Positions 16,553-24,439 of a DNA stretch of 64,000 bases are shown piece after piece. A program made the translations under genes and the position numbers. Position 1 is the first letter of the stretch, and every line of letters starts with the position of its first letter. Below the pieces are notes generated by a model that saw nothing but the letters and a program-made list of their open reading frames with translations, had not been told where the DNA came from and ran no database searches. Source of the stretch: Plut-88900 sp965116945 (GTDB taxonomy: Bacteria > Chloroflexota > Dehalococcoidia > Plut-88900); contig OZ220734.1 of the NCBI GenBank assembly GCA_965116945.1, forward strand, positions 1,054,001 to 1,118,000. The letters are read 5' to 3'.

Positions 16553-16875
16553 CGTCATTCCGCCCCCCGAGCCGGAATCCATCCCCGGGGTGGGGTTCCG
16601 TTCGCCCTGAGCGAAGTCGAAGAGCCTGCCCCCGAGAAGTCGGGGGGTCGACCGAACGGAACCGGGCGGGGTGTCCTTTCCCCTCCCCCAAGTACCAAAC
16701 TAGAGGCGAGCACCCGCGCCAAGGCGCGGGTGCTCGCCTCTGTTTTATTCTCCCCCTCTCCCTTATAGGCCCTAAGGGTCGAAGATGTCGAAGATGCGCC
16801 TAGGCGGGCGCCGAGCTGAAAGTCCACCTCTGGCGGAGCGTGAGAGGGGGACCAAGGGGGAGAGGGTTCCCCGGG
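16553..16875 (+). repeat. Repeat cluster: families C, B and A, with nested inserts
   Basis: Family C at 16553-16587. Family B has 11-bp perfect outer arms, GGTTCCGTTCG (16594-16604) and its complement (16653-16663), with a nested AGCCTG/CCCCCGA hairpin inside. The family A hairpin lies at 16703-16740 (arm GAGGCGAGCACCCGCGCC). Its second hairpin is split after CTAAGGG by about 65 bp that starts TCGAAGATG and ends GGAGCGTG before AGAGGGGG resumes. Confidence 0.85.
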
Positions 16876-16947
16876 GCAGGGTGAGGTGTCCCTTCCCATG
16901 CTCCTCACTACGCTACAATATCCCCAACCCACCCCGGAGCCCCCCCG

Positions 16948-17511
16948 ATGCCCGACCAAAATCTCACCCGCTGCTTCGGCTCACCCGACGACCCCCTCAT
17001 GATGTCCTACCACGACAACGAATGGGGTGTCCCCTTTCACAATGACCAAAAGCAATTCGAGTTCCTCTGCCTCGAAAGCATGCAGGCCGGCCTCTCCTGG
17101 AAAACCGTCCTGGACAAACGAGAGAACTTCCGCAAAGCCTTCGCCAACTTCGACCCCGTCAAGGTAGCCGCCTTCACCGATGCCGATGTAGAACGCCTGA
17201 TGTCCGACGCTGGTATCATCCGCAACCGTCGCAAGATAGAAGCCACCATCAACAACGCCCAACGCTTCCTCGAAATCCAAAAGGAATGCGGCTCCTTCGA
17301 CAACTACATCTGGGGATTCACCGACCACAAGACCCTCCGCCGAGACTATGAAGAAGTACCCGCCCAGACCCCTGAGTCCGAAGCCCTGGCCAAAGACCTG
17401 AAGTCCCGAGGCTTCAAGTTCATGGGCCCCATCGTCGTCTACTCCCACATGCAGGCCACCGGCCAGGTCAACGACCACCACCCCACCTGCTTCCGCGCCC
17501 CCAAACCCTAG
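16948..17511 (+). CDS. tag: DNA-3-methyladenine glycosylase I
   Basis: A 187-residue protein that removes 3-methyladenine from alkylated DNA. Zinc ligands Cys9 (TRCFGS) and His22 (SYHDNEWGVP) at the N-terminus pair with His177 and Cys181 (DHHPTCF) at the C-terminus. ESMQAGLSWKTVLDKRENFR is the Tag helix-hairpin segment, and FKFMGPIVVYSHMQATGQVNDH is the C-terminal signature. ATG 16948 follows CCCCGGAG; TACAAT at about 16914 may be its -10. It is a single gene next to restriction-modification loci. Confidence 0.96.
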   Translation: MPDQNLTRCFGSPDDPLMMSYHDNEWGVPFHNDQKQFEFLCLESMQAGLSWKTVLDKRENFRKAFANFDPVKVAAFTDADVERLMSDAGIIRNRRKIEATINNAQRFLEIQKECGSFDNYIWGFTDHKTLRRDYEEVPAQTPESEALAKDLKSRGFKFMGPIVVYSHMQATGQVNDHHPTCFRAPKP

Positions 17512-17603
17512 CCTTCCCCCACCCCCGACACCCCACCAAGGACCCACACCTCCTCTCCCCGGCCCCTCCGAGCGTAATATGTCTGCTAGGCAACGGTGTC
17601 TAA

Positions 17604-18329
17604 TCACCACGCCCGACGTACATACTTGCTCTCCAAGTCATCAATCGCCATGAATTTCACACGGCTGCGGATTTCGTGGAAAGTGTCCATTGCGATTCTG
17701 TCGACGAAGTGGTTTTGACGAAGGGCGGGTGCGACGATTTTAAGCTGAATGTAGAAATCGCGTAATTCATTGAACTTAGTCAACGAATTCAGCATATCTG
17801 TGGACATTTCAACCTCGAACATCTTCGCGGGCATACATCGCCTGTTGAACCAGATGACGTCCACGGTTTTCGCTCTACGCAGAAGGCTTGGATATCCAAA
17901 ATTAGGCAGTCTAGTTGTGTCGCAGATATCGCCTAACGTTTGATTGCCGAAAGTCCTGTTTTTGTCCTGCGCGGGTACATAAGTCTTGTAATTCTGTGCC
18001 TTGCCGATTTCAACCAATAGGCCCTGGTAGTACCAGTGATTACGTTCCTGTACGTCAGGCGGGATTGCACCATCTTGTGGAATGCCGTATTCCTTTTCAT
18101 ACTTCGAGGCTAGTTCCCTAAGGCAATACAGGCCCGGTTTGAGCGGGTGGATGTGGTCGGGTGTGTTACGTACTATGCGGCGTATCGTCGCCTCCGGTGT
18201 CTTGGTTTTCCATTGCTCGGCGTCTCCGCCCGGAGAGAGCAGGGCGCGATTCAACTGAGATAGTGTGGCGATCCCGCCCAACTGCTCAAGCGCAGATACC
18301 ACTTGCATCCATTGGGTGTTTCTTCCCAT
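17604..18329 (-). CDS. Putative type II restriction endonuclease
   Basis: A 241-residue protein, third gene of a minus-strand operon after an adenine methyltransferase. The N-terminal 90 residues look like a winged helix (WMQVVSALEQLGGIATLSQL). A later nuclease core reads KTVDVIWFN (Asp), then MFEVEMSTDMLNSLTKFNEL. That is the EVExST pattern of PD-(D/E)xK restriction nucleases with Glu in place of the Lys, as in BamHI. Its position behind the methylase supports a restriction role. ATG 18329 is used; a GTG at 18353 is possible. Base composition is clearly lower in GC than the flanks, suggesting horizontal transfer. Specificity is unknown. Confidence 0.7.
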   Translation of the reverse strand: MGRNTQWMQVVSALEQLGGIATLSQLNRALLSPGGDAEQWKTKTPEATIRRIVRNTPDHIHPLKPGLYCLRELASKYEKEYGIPQDGAIPPDVQERNHWYYQGLLVEIGKAQNYKTYVPAQDKNRTFGNQTLGDICDTTRLPNFGYPSLLRRAKTVDVIWFNRRCMPAKMFEVEMSTDMLNSLTKFNELRDFYIQLKIVAPALRQNHFVDRIAMDTFHEIRSRVKFMAIDDLESKYVRRAW

Positions 18330-18387
18330 ATACCCATCGTAGCACGACTTCACCGCTTCATTGTGCTCGTTGCTCCGTTGCCTCGTG

Positions 18388-18978
18388 CTACCTTGTATGC
18401 CTTCTGCATTCGCTCATTTGCACCCTAAGGTCTCTGGTGCACCTGCGTGTGCATTTTCCAGCAGTTAAGTGTTTGAAGGCGTTCTTCCACATGAGAGAAT
18501 GAGCAGGCCACACGCCGGGACTCATCAGGTGCGCATATTCATGCAGAAACACTTCTGTAGGTCCGTCTGCGGACCACTCAGAAGGAATAAAGAAACAGAT
18601 AGTGGGTGTGCTGTTATGACTTAGCCCCCTTTTTCGTATCCCTGGATGGGCGTGAGCTACTATAGAAAATGGTACGCCTTCAGCTACTCGCACACCTGAC
18701 CCATGACAGAGTCCCACTGTTATTATCTCCGCCAAAGGAAAATCCTGGAGCCAGTGAGAACTCTCGCTCATGGATGGCACTATGGCTCCTTTACCAAGTA
18801 ACCCGTCTGCAAATCTAACCCCCACCCCATCCTCCCTCAGCCCTAAGTACCGACCCTCCGAGTCGAACCAGTCTCGAATATCGCCGTTGACATACTGGAA
18901 AGGATAAATCGCCCTGAGAGATTGTCTGTAGTCAACACTGGTGACTTCATTAGGTACTTTCACCAAATCCAATTTCAC
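18388..18978 (-). CDS. SprT-like zinc-metallopeptidase domain protein in the R-M operon
   Basis: About 196 residues from GTG 18978, overlapping the methylase end by 29 bp. TEVFLHEYAHLMSPG provides an HExxH zinc motif. Further on, PAHSLMWKNAFKHL supplies the third His and the Trp typical of SprT/Spartan-like metallopeptidases (H..xxW). The rest matches no family I know. It lies between the methyltransferase and the putative endonuclease, all on one strand, so it probably belongs to that system. The start is uncertain; GC is low, like its partners. Confidence 0.6.
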   Translation of the reverse strand: MKLDLVKVPNEVTSVDYRQSLRAIYPFQYVNGDIRDWFDSEGRYLGLREDGVGVRFADGLLGKGAIVPSMSESSHWLQDFPLAEIITVGLCHGSGVRVAEGVPFSIVAHAHPGIRKRGLSHNSTPTICFFIPSEWSADGPTEVFLHEYAHLMSPGVWPAHSLMWKNAFKHLTAGKCTRRCTRDLRVQMSECRRHTR

Positions 18979-19783
18979 GTCGCGCGTTCCTCCTATCGTC
19001 CGACTCCGTAAGCCTCGCACATGCCAAGTCCGCGAACTCTTCTATGAGTTCTGCTCCCAAGAACCTGCGACCTAGTTCCAAGGCAGCAACCCCAGTGCTC
19101 CCAGACCCCGCGAAGGGGTCGAAAACCAGTTCGCCGGGTTTGGTGGAGGCCATTAAGCAACGCCTGATAAGAGCCAGGGGTTTCTGGGTCGGGTGTTTGC
19201 CATGTTCCTTTTCCTTCCGGCTTGGAGGCGAGATTGTCCAGAGGTTGTGCATTTGCCGCCCGCCGTTCTCCTTGCGCATGATCTTGTAGATGTCCCGATT
19301 GAAAGTGTGCTTTGGCCGAGAGCGTTTCTTGGCTTTAGTGGCCCAGAAAATCTTCTCGCTGGAATGGGTAAAAGTGCGCCGCCCCAGGTTCGGCGGAGGA
19401 TTCGGCTTCTCCCACTGGATATCGTTCAGGATCCGATACCCCAGCTGCAGCATCGCCATCCCGACGCTCAGGTACACGTGCACCGTCCCCGTCACCCATA
19501 TCGTCCCCGCCGGCTTCAGGATGCGGTGGCACTCCTTCAGCCACTGCCTCGTGAAATCGTGGTCGCTCTCCAGCCCCCTGCTCCGGTCCCACTCCCCCTT
19601 GTTCACCTTCACCATCCTCCCCGCCACGCACGTTATCCCGTCGTTCGAAAGGAAATACGGCGGGTCCGTCCACACGCAGTCGACCGACTCGTCCGGTATC
19701 GACGACATCACGTCAAACGCGTTGCCCAGGTACAGGCGAGACAGGTTGTCGGCGGACTGCCAGAATGGCTCGGGGATTTGCAA
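18950..19783 (-). CDS. DNA adenine methyltransferase, beta-type (DpnA-like)
   Basis: A 277-residue N6-adenine methyltransferase with beta-class order: catalytic DPPY at 40-43 near the N-terminus and the SAM motif FDPFAGSGSTGVAALELGR near the C-terminus. The DPPYFLSNDGITC...MVKVNKGEWDRS stretch is reminiscent of the DpnA/M2.DpnII group, which modify GATC; this is only a resemblance. HPTQKPLALIRRCL is also typical. The start is TTG 19783, without a clear Shine-Dalgarno. It is the first gene of the R-M operon and protects host DNA from the nuclease encoded two genes later. Confidence 0.88.
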   Translation of the reverse strand: MQIPEPFWQSADNLSRLYLGNAFDVMSSIPDESVDCVWTDPPYFLSNDGITCVAGRMVKVNKGEWDRSRGLESDHDFTRQWLKECHRILKPAGTIWVTGTVHVYLSVGMAMLQLGYRILNDIQWEKPNPPPNLGRRTFTHSSEKIFWATKAKKRSRPKHTFNRDIYKIMRKENGGRQMHNLWTISPPSRKEKEHGKHPTQKPLALIRRCLMASTKPGELVFDPFAGSGSTGVAALELGRRFLGAELIEEFADLACARLTESDDRRNARREIGFGEST

Positions 19784-20209
19784 TAAACTAGATCAAGCGT
19801 TCACACCAGGCTCGATCCGATCCTACCATAAAAAAGATCGCATGATCTACATAACGTTATTCCATGTGATTGCTGACCCCTTGAATAACCTCCCAGGCAA
19901 TGATCTCGGCCTACTCCCCCACGCCCAACCCTCCTCCCTATCCGTCATTCCCGACCCCGAGCCGGAATCCATCCCCGCCCTTACAACTCGTCATTCCCGA
20001 CCCCGATCGGGAATCCATCCCCGGCTGGGGGCAAGGGCGGGGCGTCCTCTCTCCTCCCGTAGGGGCGACCGGCTGGTCGCCTTCCCTAGGGCGGCTGGGC
20101 TGCTCATGCTGAGGCCTCCCAAGCTTGCCCTGAGCCCCGTCGAAAGGTATGAGCGGGGCGGCGGCCTACGCCTTGCCAGCCCGCCGCGTCCCTCCATAAC
20201 CCCCCTCCC
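19784..20209. repeat. Intergenic repeats, families C and B
   Basis: 19784-19900 is a less GC-rich stretch, likely the R-M promoter region. Two family C copies lie at about 19944-19978 and 19989-20022, the second with the uninterrupted GATCGGGAATCC junction. A GTAGGGGCGACCGG palindrome is at about 20059-20085 and a family B copy with GCTCATGC/GTATGAGC arms at about 20095-20160. No gene. Confidence 0.7.
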
Positions 20210-20328
20210 CCAGTACCAAACTAGAGGCGAGCACCTGCGCTTTGGCGCAGGTGCTCGCCTCTGTTTTCTCTTCCCCCTCTCCCTTAATGGCCCTAAGGGA
20301 GAGGGGGATCAAGGGGGTGAGGGTTCCC
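20210..20328 (+). repeat. Family A variable-stem hairpin element, copy 12
   Basis: Hairpin 20224-20261 with arm GAGGCGAGCACCTGCGC, followed by TGTTTTCTC, the second hairpin and the tail. Compared with the copy at 16703, one stem pair is C-G there and T-A here, changed on both arms. Confidence 0.9.
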
Positions 20329-20375
20329 TGGGGGGTGGGGGGGTCCTCCTCCCCGAAACTGTGCAATCCACCCCC

Positions 20376-20405
20376 TTGACATCAGCCAAACACATGTGCT
20401 ATATT
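20376..20405 (+). promoter_or_regulatory. SOS-box-like promoter, copy P2
   Basis: TTGACA (20376-20381), an 18-bp spacer, TATATT (20400-20405), with the dyad AAACACATGTGC (20388-20399) directly against the -10. AAGGAGGA follows at 20437-20444 with no start codon after it. Same design as P1, P3 and P4. Confidence 0.65.
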
Positions 20406-20925
20406 CCTCCTCAAGTCTAGACCCGACACCCACCTTAAGGAGGAATAAAAAAACCCAGAGAAGCCCCCGAGACCCGACCCCGAGGACTCAACGCCCTAGC
20501 CCATCCCAAGACCTCTCCCGTAGGGGCGACCGGCCAATCGCCCTCCCTTGCGAGGCGAGCAGGTTGCGGCACGAGCTGGTACATCCGCCTTGGGCGGAGA
20601 AAGACGCCATCTCCTCATCTTCACGGGTCCCGTGTCCCCTTCCCTGTCCCCCAGGCGATGGAAAGACGCCCTTGATTCCATCTTTGTGTCCCGTAACATA
20701 GCATCCCATACCATTCCATTTGTCCCTTTTCCCCTTTTCCTGGGAGCGACCTGGACCGTCATCCCTGTTGACAGTCCCGGCCCTGTGCAAGGCACATCAC
20801 CCTGTGCCAGACCCCGGGCACACGAATAACCGCTCCCATAGGAACAGGGGCCTCGTCCCCTTGGGGCGTCTTCCATCGCCGACCTCTCCAAAACAAGAAC
20901 CGAATCCCAAACACACAACCGAATA
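20376..20925 (+). other. Hairpin-dense promoter-headed cassette 2 (~550 bp), no convincing ORF
   Basis: Same ends and nearly the same length as the cassette at 14177-14730, with a different interior. Hairpins include GGCGA/TCGCC (in a GTAGGGGCGACC repeat at about 20519), TCCGCC/GGCGGA, CACGG/CCGTG and GGGG/CCCC. A GAGG-ACTCAACGCC stretch after the Shine-Dalgarno may be a decayed gene start. Reading frames across it are short and low-complexity. Confidence 0.45.
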
Positions 20926-20994
20926 ACCCCCTCCCGTGCGGCTCCCTCACCCCTGTGCTACCATGCCCCCATCCCCTACCCCGCGGAGGCCCCC

Positions 20995-22188
20995 ATGCCC
21001 AAGAACCTCTACTTCTCCCAGGACGAATATGAGCGACGCTGGAAGGCCGTCTACGACTCCATGGACGAAAAGGGCTACGAGACCGCCGTCATCTGGGGCA
21101 AGAGCGCCGGCAACTACGAACGCCACGGCGACCTCCTCTACCTCACCAACTACTACTCCAATCTCTCCGGCCACTCCCTGGACGTCGAAGGACACCAGCA
21201 GGCCCGCTCATACGGCGCCGTCATCCTCCACAGGGGCCAGGAGCCCGAGCTCATCATGGACATGCCCAGCTTCGACCTAGATCAGCTCGCCGTCGACAAC
21301 GTCGAGGGCCATCGAGACCCCATCTTCGGCGTCTCCGAGGCCCTGAAGCGCCTCGGCGTAGAGGGCCGCGCCGCCCTCATCGGCACCGACTTCCTCCCCA
21401 TGAAGTACGCCAAGCAAATGGAGGACCAGACCCCCGCCATAGAATGGGTCGGCGAGGACGAACTCATTCGAGAAGTCCGGCAGGTCAAGAGCGACCCAGA
21501 GATCGAGCTCTACCGGAACGCCGGTCAGACCATGACCGAGGCAATTTCCGCCCTCATGGACGCCCTCATCAAGGGCAAGACCGAGGCCGAAGCCGCCGCC
21601 GATGCTGCCTACATCATCACCAAGGCCGGCGGCCGCTTCCACATGATCCCCGTCTCCCATGGAGACTCCATCTACTACTTCACCCGCTCCCCCATCTCCG
21701 GCTTCAGCCTGGACGGCGCAGAGCCCGGAGACATGGTGAGAGGCTGGGTCTACGGCGCAGTCTACCAGGGCTACTGGATGGACCCCGGTCGCACTGCCGT
21801 CGCCGGCCGGGCCCCGACCCCCGATCAGAAGGAGCTTATCGAAAGCTGCTACGGCATCGTCGATGGCATCATCAAGGCCATCAAGCCCGGTGTCCGAGTC
21901 GACGAGGTCGTAAAAGTCGGCGTAGACCTCATGGAGAAGGCCGGCACCGAGGAAAACCAGCTCGCCGAGATGTTCCCCCTATTCGGTCACGGCCTCGGCC
22001 TATTCTGGGAAAGACCCTCCCTCCGCATCGGCCTCGAGACCGACGAAGTCCTCCGCGAGAACATGACCCTCGGCGTCGAGGCCTTCCTATCGAAAACAGG
22101 CGTCGGCGTCGCAGGCTATGAAGACAACATCCTCATAACATCCGAAGGCGCCGAGATCCTCACCCCCGCCCCACCCCTCTGGTGGTAA
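20995..22188 (+). CDS. M24-family (creatinase/prolidase-like) hydrolase
   Basis: A 397-residue pita-bread-fold protein. An N-terminal creatinase domain of about 165 residues is followed by a catalytic domain starting IREVRQVKSDPEIELYRNAG. Of the five metal ligands, the second Asp (GYWMDPGRT), the His (FGHGLGLFW), and both Glu (LGVEAFLSK; AGYEDNILIT) are present. The first Asp, normally in VDFGA, is missing (GWVYGAVYQ). It may bind metal differently or act metal-free like creatinase. ATG 20995 has CGGAGG 6 nt upstream. It is a single gene; the substrate, perhaps an imide or amidino compound, is unknown. Confidence 0.85.
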   Translation: MPKNLYFSQDEYERRWKAVYDSMDEKGYETAVIWGKSAGNYERHGDLLYLTNYYSNLSGHSLDVEGHQQARSYGAVILHRGQEPELIMDMPSFDLDQLAVDNVEGHRDPIFGVSEALKRLGVEGRAALIGTDFLPMKYAKQMEDQTPAIEWVGEDELIREVRQVKSDPEIELYRNAGQTMTEAISALMDALIKGKTEAEAAADAAYIITKAGGRFHMIPVSHGDSIYYFTRSPISGFSLDGAEPGDMVRGWVYGAVYQGYWMDPGRTAVAGRAPTPDQKELIESCYGIVDGIIKAIKPGVRVDEVVKVGVDLMEKAGTEENQLAEMFPLFGHGLGLFWERPSLRIGLETDEVLRENMTLGVEAFLSKTGVGVAGYEDNILITSEGAEILTPAPPLWW

Positions 22189-22197
22189 CCCACTAAC

Positions 22198-22340
22198 CCG
22201 TCATTACAGGGCAGTCGGGAATCCGTCCCACTCGGGCGTGGGCGCCGCTCATTCTGCGTGAAATCCAGGGTATCAAGAGCGGAATGGGAGGGGTGCTGTT
22301 CCCTCTCCCTTGACGGGAGAGGGCTAGGGTGAGGGTGAAA
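22198..22340 (+). repeat. Family C relic and short CCCTCTCCCTTGACGGGAGAGGG hairpin
   Basis: A diverged family C copy at about 22198-22230 and a family B-like relic are followed by a compact hairpin at about 22300-22335 (CCCTCTCCCTT / GGGAGAGGG) with a TAGGGTGAGGGTGA tail. Similar short copies occur at 50182 and 55383. They resemble the second half of family A. Confidence 0.7.
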
Positions 22341-22349
22341 CCCTTTTCT

Positions 22350-23513
22350 CTACGCTGTCACTCCCGCGAACCTCTCCAGCCCCAACGAGCTGATATCCGC
22401 CAGCTTCGCCTCACCTTCGGTGACCAACTCGGCCATCACGATTCCCGTTGCCGGCGAAAGCTTGAAACCGTAACCGTTGAAGCCGCCGGCAAAATACAGC
22501 CCATCCACGCCGTCCACCTTGCCCAGGATTGGCAGATTATCCGGCGTGTTCGTGTACAACCCCGAGAATCCGGTGAACAGCTCGGCGTCCTCCAGCGACG
22601 GCATCAGAGAGCTTAACCGACCCCAGATCCTCCGTGTCTGCTCCATGGTCGTGCCCTGGTCGAAATCGTCGGGGTCCGCGTGTTCGTCCTTGGCTATGTC
22701 CCCGCCGATCATCAGGTCGGGGCTCTCCTCCCGCATGTAGGTCATTTCTACCAGGTCGAAGACTACCGGATGCGTGACCGGTGTCTCGGGCCCTTTCTTC
22801 AGGACGAACACCTCATGCCTGGTGGGTTGCAGGGGCAGGTCGTAGCCCAGTTTCTTCATCAGCCCGCCATTCCACGGCCCTCCGGCCACGACTACCGTAT
22901 CTGTCGCAATCCGACCCTTCTCGCTGACCACCCCCCTCACCCGGCCCCCTTCTATCTCCACGTCCAACGCCCCGTTCCCCAGCGATATCTCCGCCCCCAG
23001 CCTCCCCGCCGCTGACGCATACCCCTGCGCTACACCCGGCGGGTCCCCAAACCCGGACCGTGGCTCGAAGCCAAGGAAGTCGACGTCAACGGGTTCAAGG
23101 TGTGGCACTATCTCTTTCAGGTCTTCTCGGCTTAACTCCTTATTCTCGAAGCCCAGTTCGCGCGCCTTGGCGAGACCCGACCTTAACGCCGGTACATACT
23201 CCTCCCCCGAAAGAAATAACACACCTACTTCATTCCACCCCGACTCGGCCCCCACCAGCTCCTTGAAATTCCTGAACCACTTCCGGCCTTCCTTGGCCAT
23301 GAGCGATATCGGCAGTGCGCCCTCGTCGCCGTGGGTGAACAGCAAAAGGCTGAACCCCGTGCTGATCCCCGACGACTTCCCCGTAGACCCCGCCCCCAGC
23401 CCCTCCCTCTCCAGTAGCACCGTATCCTTGACCCCCCGCGTCGCCAGGTTGAAGCAAATGCTCGTCCCCGCAAGCCCACCCCCGATTATCACGGCTTCTG
23501 CAGTGCTCTTCAT
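22350..23513 (-). CDS. FAD-dependent oxidoreductase, DAO/sarcosine oxidase-like (paralogue 1)
   Basis: A 387-residue flavoprotein of the D-amino acid oxidase/glycine-sarcosine oxidase family. AVIIGGGLAGTSICFNLATRG is the dinucleotide-binding motif, ending in an acidic ERE. The C-terminal GLYFAGGFNGYGFKLSPATG is the second FAD motif. It oxidises a C-N bond in a secondary or D-amino compound; the substrate is unknown. It is a close paralogue of the gene at 25614, over its full length, and lies downstream of the 43-residue membrane peptide gene on the same strand. MKSTAEAV is the evident start, with GGGAGGAGAG upstream. Confidence 0.9.
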   Translation of the reverse strand: MKSTAEAVIIGGGLAGTSICFNLATRGVKDTVLLEREGLGAGSTGKSSGISTGFSLLLFTHGDEGALPISLMAKEGRKWFRNFKELVGAESGWNEVGVLFLSGEEYVPALRSGLAKARELGFENKELSREDLKEIVPHLEPVDVDFLGFEPRSGFGDPPGVAQGYASAAGRLGAEISLGNGALDVEIEGGRVRGVVSEKGRIATDTVVVAGGPWNGGLMKKLGYDLPLQPTRHEVFVLKKGPETPVTHPVVFDLVEMTYMREESPDLMIGGDIAKDEHADPDDFDQGTTMEQTRRIWGRLSSLMPSLEDAELFTGFSGLYTNTPDNLPILGKVDGVDGLYFAGGFNGYGFKLSPATGIVMAELVTEGEAKLADISSLGLERFAGVTA

Positions 23514-23630
23514 AACTCTCCTCCCTTGCTGTGGGCAACATCCTTCCGGTAAGCGCCTGAACCCATGGAAGTCCGGACTATCCCTTATGTACCCTGGGTG
23601 AATAGATGCTTGGATGTAGGGTAAATCAAA

Positions 23631-23658
23631 AGAGACGAGGCTGTATAGACTCGTCTCT
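23631..23658 (-). terminator. Hairpin terminator
   Basis: Arms AGAGACGAG (23631-23639) and CTCGTCTCT (23650-23658) form a 9-bp stem. On the minus strand the stem is followed by TTTGATTT. It lies just after the 43-codon gene and before the FAD oxidoreductase, so it likely ends or attenuates that transcript. Confidence 0.65.
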
Positions 23659-23704
23659 CTTAATCAAGTCCTGGCGCCGGAATCAAGGTCCCGGACCAAC
23701 TGAT

Positions 23705-23836
23705 TCAATATTTGCGACCGGAGTCCTTTTCGTCCTCTACGTACGGAATGCCTAGGTCATCAGAAAACGTGTACCATTTTCTGAATAACAAGAAGAGAAC
23801 TATCAGCACCGCCGCAACGATTATTAGAAGTTCCAT
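23705..23836 (-). CDS. 43-residue single-span membrane peptide
   Basis: The frame from ATG 23836 to TGA 23705 encodes MELLIIVAAVLIVLFLLFRK, then a polar tail ending DEKDSGRKY. The N-terminal 18 residues form one membrane helix stopped by Arg-Lys, so the C-terminus is probably cytoplasmic. GGGAG lies about 9 nt upstream of the ATG and a 9-bp hairpin terminator lies 47 bp downstream, so it looks like a real gene. It lies between the Rieske operon and the second FAD oxidoreductase. I know no family for it; its role is unknown. Confidence 0.6.
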   Translation of the reverse strand: MELLIIVAAVLIVLFLLFRKWYTFSDDLGIPYVEDEKDSGRKY

Positions 23837-24014
23837 TGCACGTTCTCCCTTCTCGATTAGTAAACAGGGTTAGTAGGTGTCCCTCAATAGGAAGCGACAT
23901 CGCAACCGTAAGGGCTTCGTAGAGCAATGATGTAATTCTGCTTCGGAAATGTCAAGGAAGCGAAGCTAATCTAGCTTTTCCTACCCACAGTTGAGGAAGA
24001 GCGACGATCGAAGG

Positions 24015-24131
24015 TCAGCCTTTACGCTCCACGTATCTCGGCGGAGGCTCTTCCCCGAGCATCCGCCAGCCGAGGTAGTGGTGAAAGTCCACCACCACCC
24101 GCTCAGGAGGTACTAGCTTGCCGCCTCTTGA
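24015..24131 (-). pseudogene. Duplicated 3' end of a Rieske oxygenase gene
   Basis: The last 38 codons plus stop read SRGGKLVPPERVVVDFHHYL, then GWRMLGEEPPPRYVERKG. They match the C-terminus of the intact Rieske gene at 24436 in 33 of 38 residues. No Rieske or iron-binding part precedes it, and the membrane protein gene at 24155 separates the two. This is a remnant of a second oxygenase gene or a local duplication. Confidence 0.8.
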
Positions 24132-24154
24132 ACACATCCCCTTCCCACACCACC

Positions 24155-24439
24155 TCATGTTAACAACAGCACGATGTCCCATACGATTAGCGTCAAGCTC
24201 AGCCCTAGCCAGAGCGTTACGATGATCCAGAACAGCCACGGGTTCTCGGAACGATGAATAGGCTCGACTAGAAAGGTCACCCCGGTGAAAAGGCTTGGTC
24301 CTGCCCAGAAGAGAAAGAGCAGCCCCCAGACCCACTGAAAGTTGAAGACCAGGGCAACTACGACAATCGCTAGGGCCAAAAGCGTTAGCCACCGGATTCC
24401 GCCGCTCGCCCGTTTCTTGGAGCGCCTGTCGAAGCTCAT
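24155..24439 (-). CDS. Three-span membrane protein after the Rieske oxygenase
   Basis: A 94-residue protein. A basic start (MSFDRRSKKRASGGIR) is followed by about three membrane segments: WLTLLALAIVVVALVFNF, GLLFLFWAGPSLFTGVTFLV and PWLFWIIVTLWLGLSLTLI. Its ATG overlaps the oxygenase stop (ATGA), so it is translationally coupled to it. I recognise no family. Coupling suggests a membrane partner for the pathway, for example in transport or electron supply; this is inference. Confidence 0.7.
   Translation of the reverse strand: MSFDRRSKKRASGGIRWLTLLALAIVVVALVFNFQWVWGLLFLFWAGPSLFTGVTFLVEPIHRSENPWLFWIIVTLWLGLSLTLIVWDIVLLLT

Noticed and set aside
17604..19783. Reading the three-gene locus as a phage defence system other than R-M
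   Set aside because: Methylase and EVExST nuclease motifs in one operon are explained by type II restriction-modification; only the SprT-like gene is unexplained.
19290..20420. A 376-codon plus-strand frame over the methyltransferase and repeats
   Set aside because: It is antisense to the methyltransferase and runs through several repeat families, including family A; composition is not coding-like.
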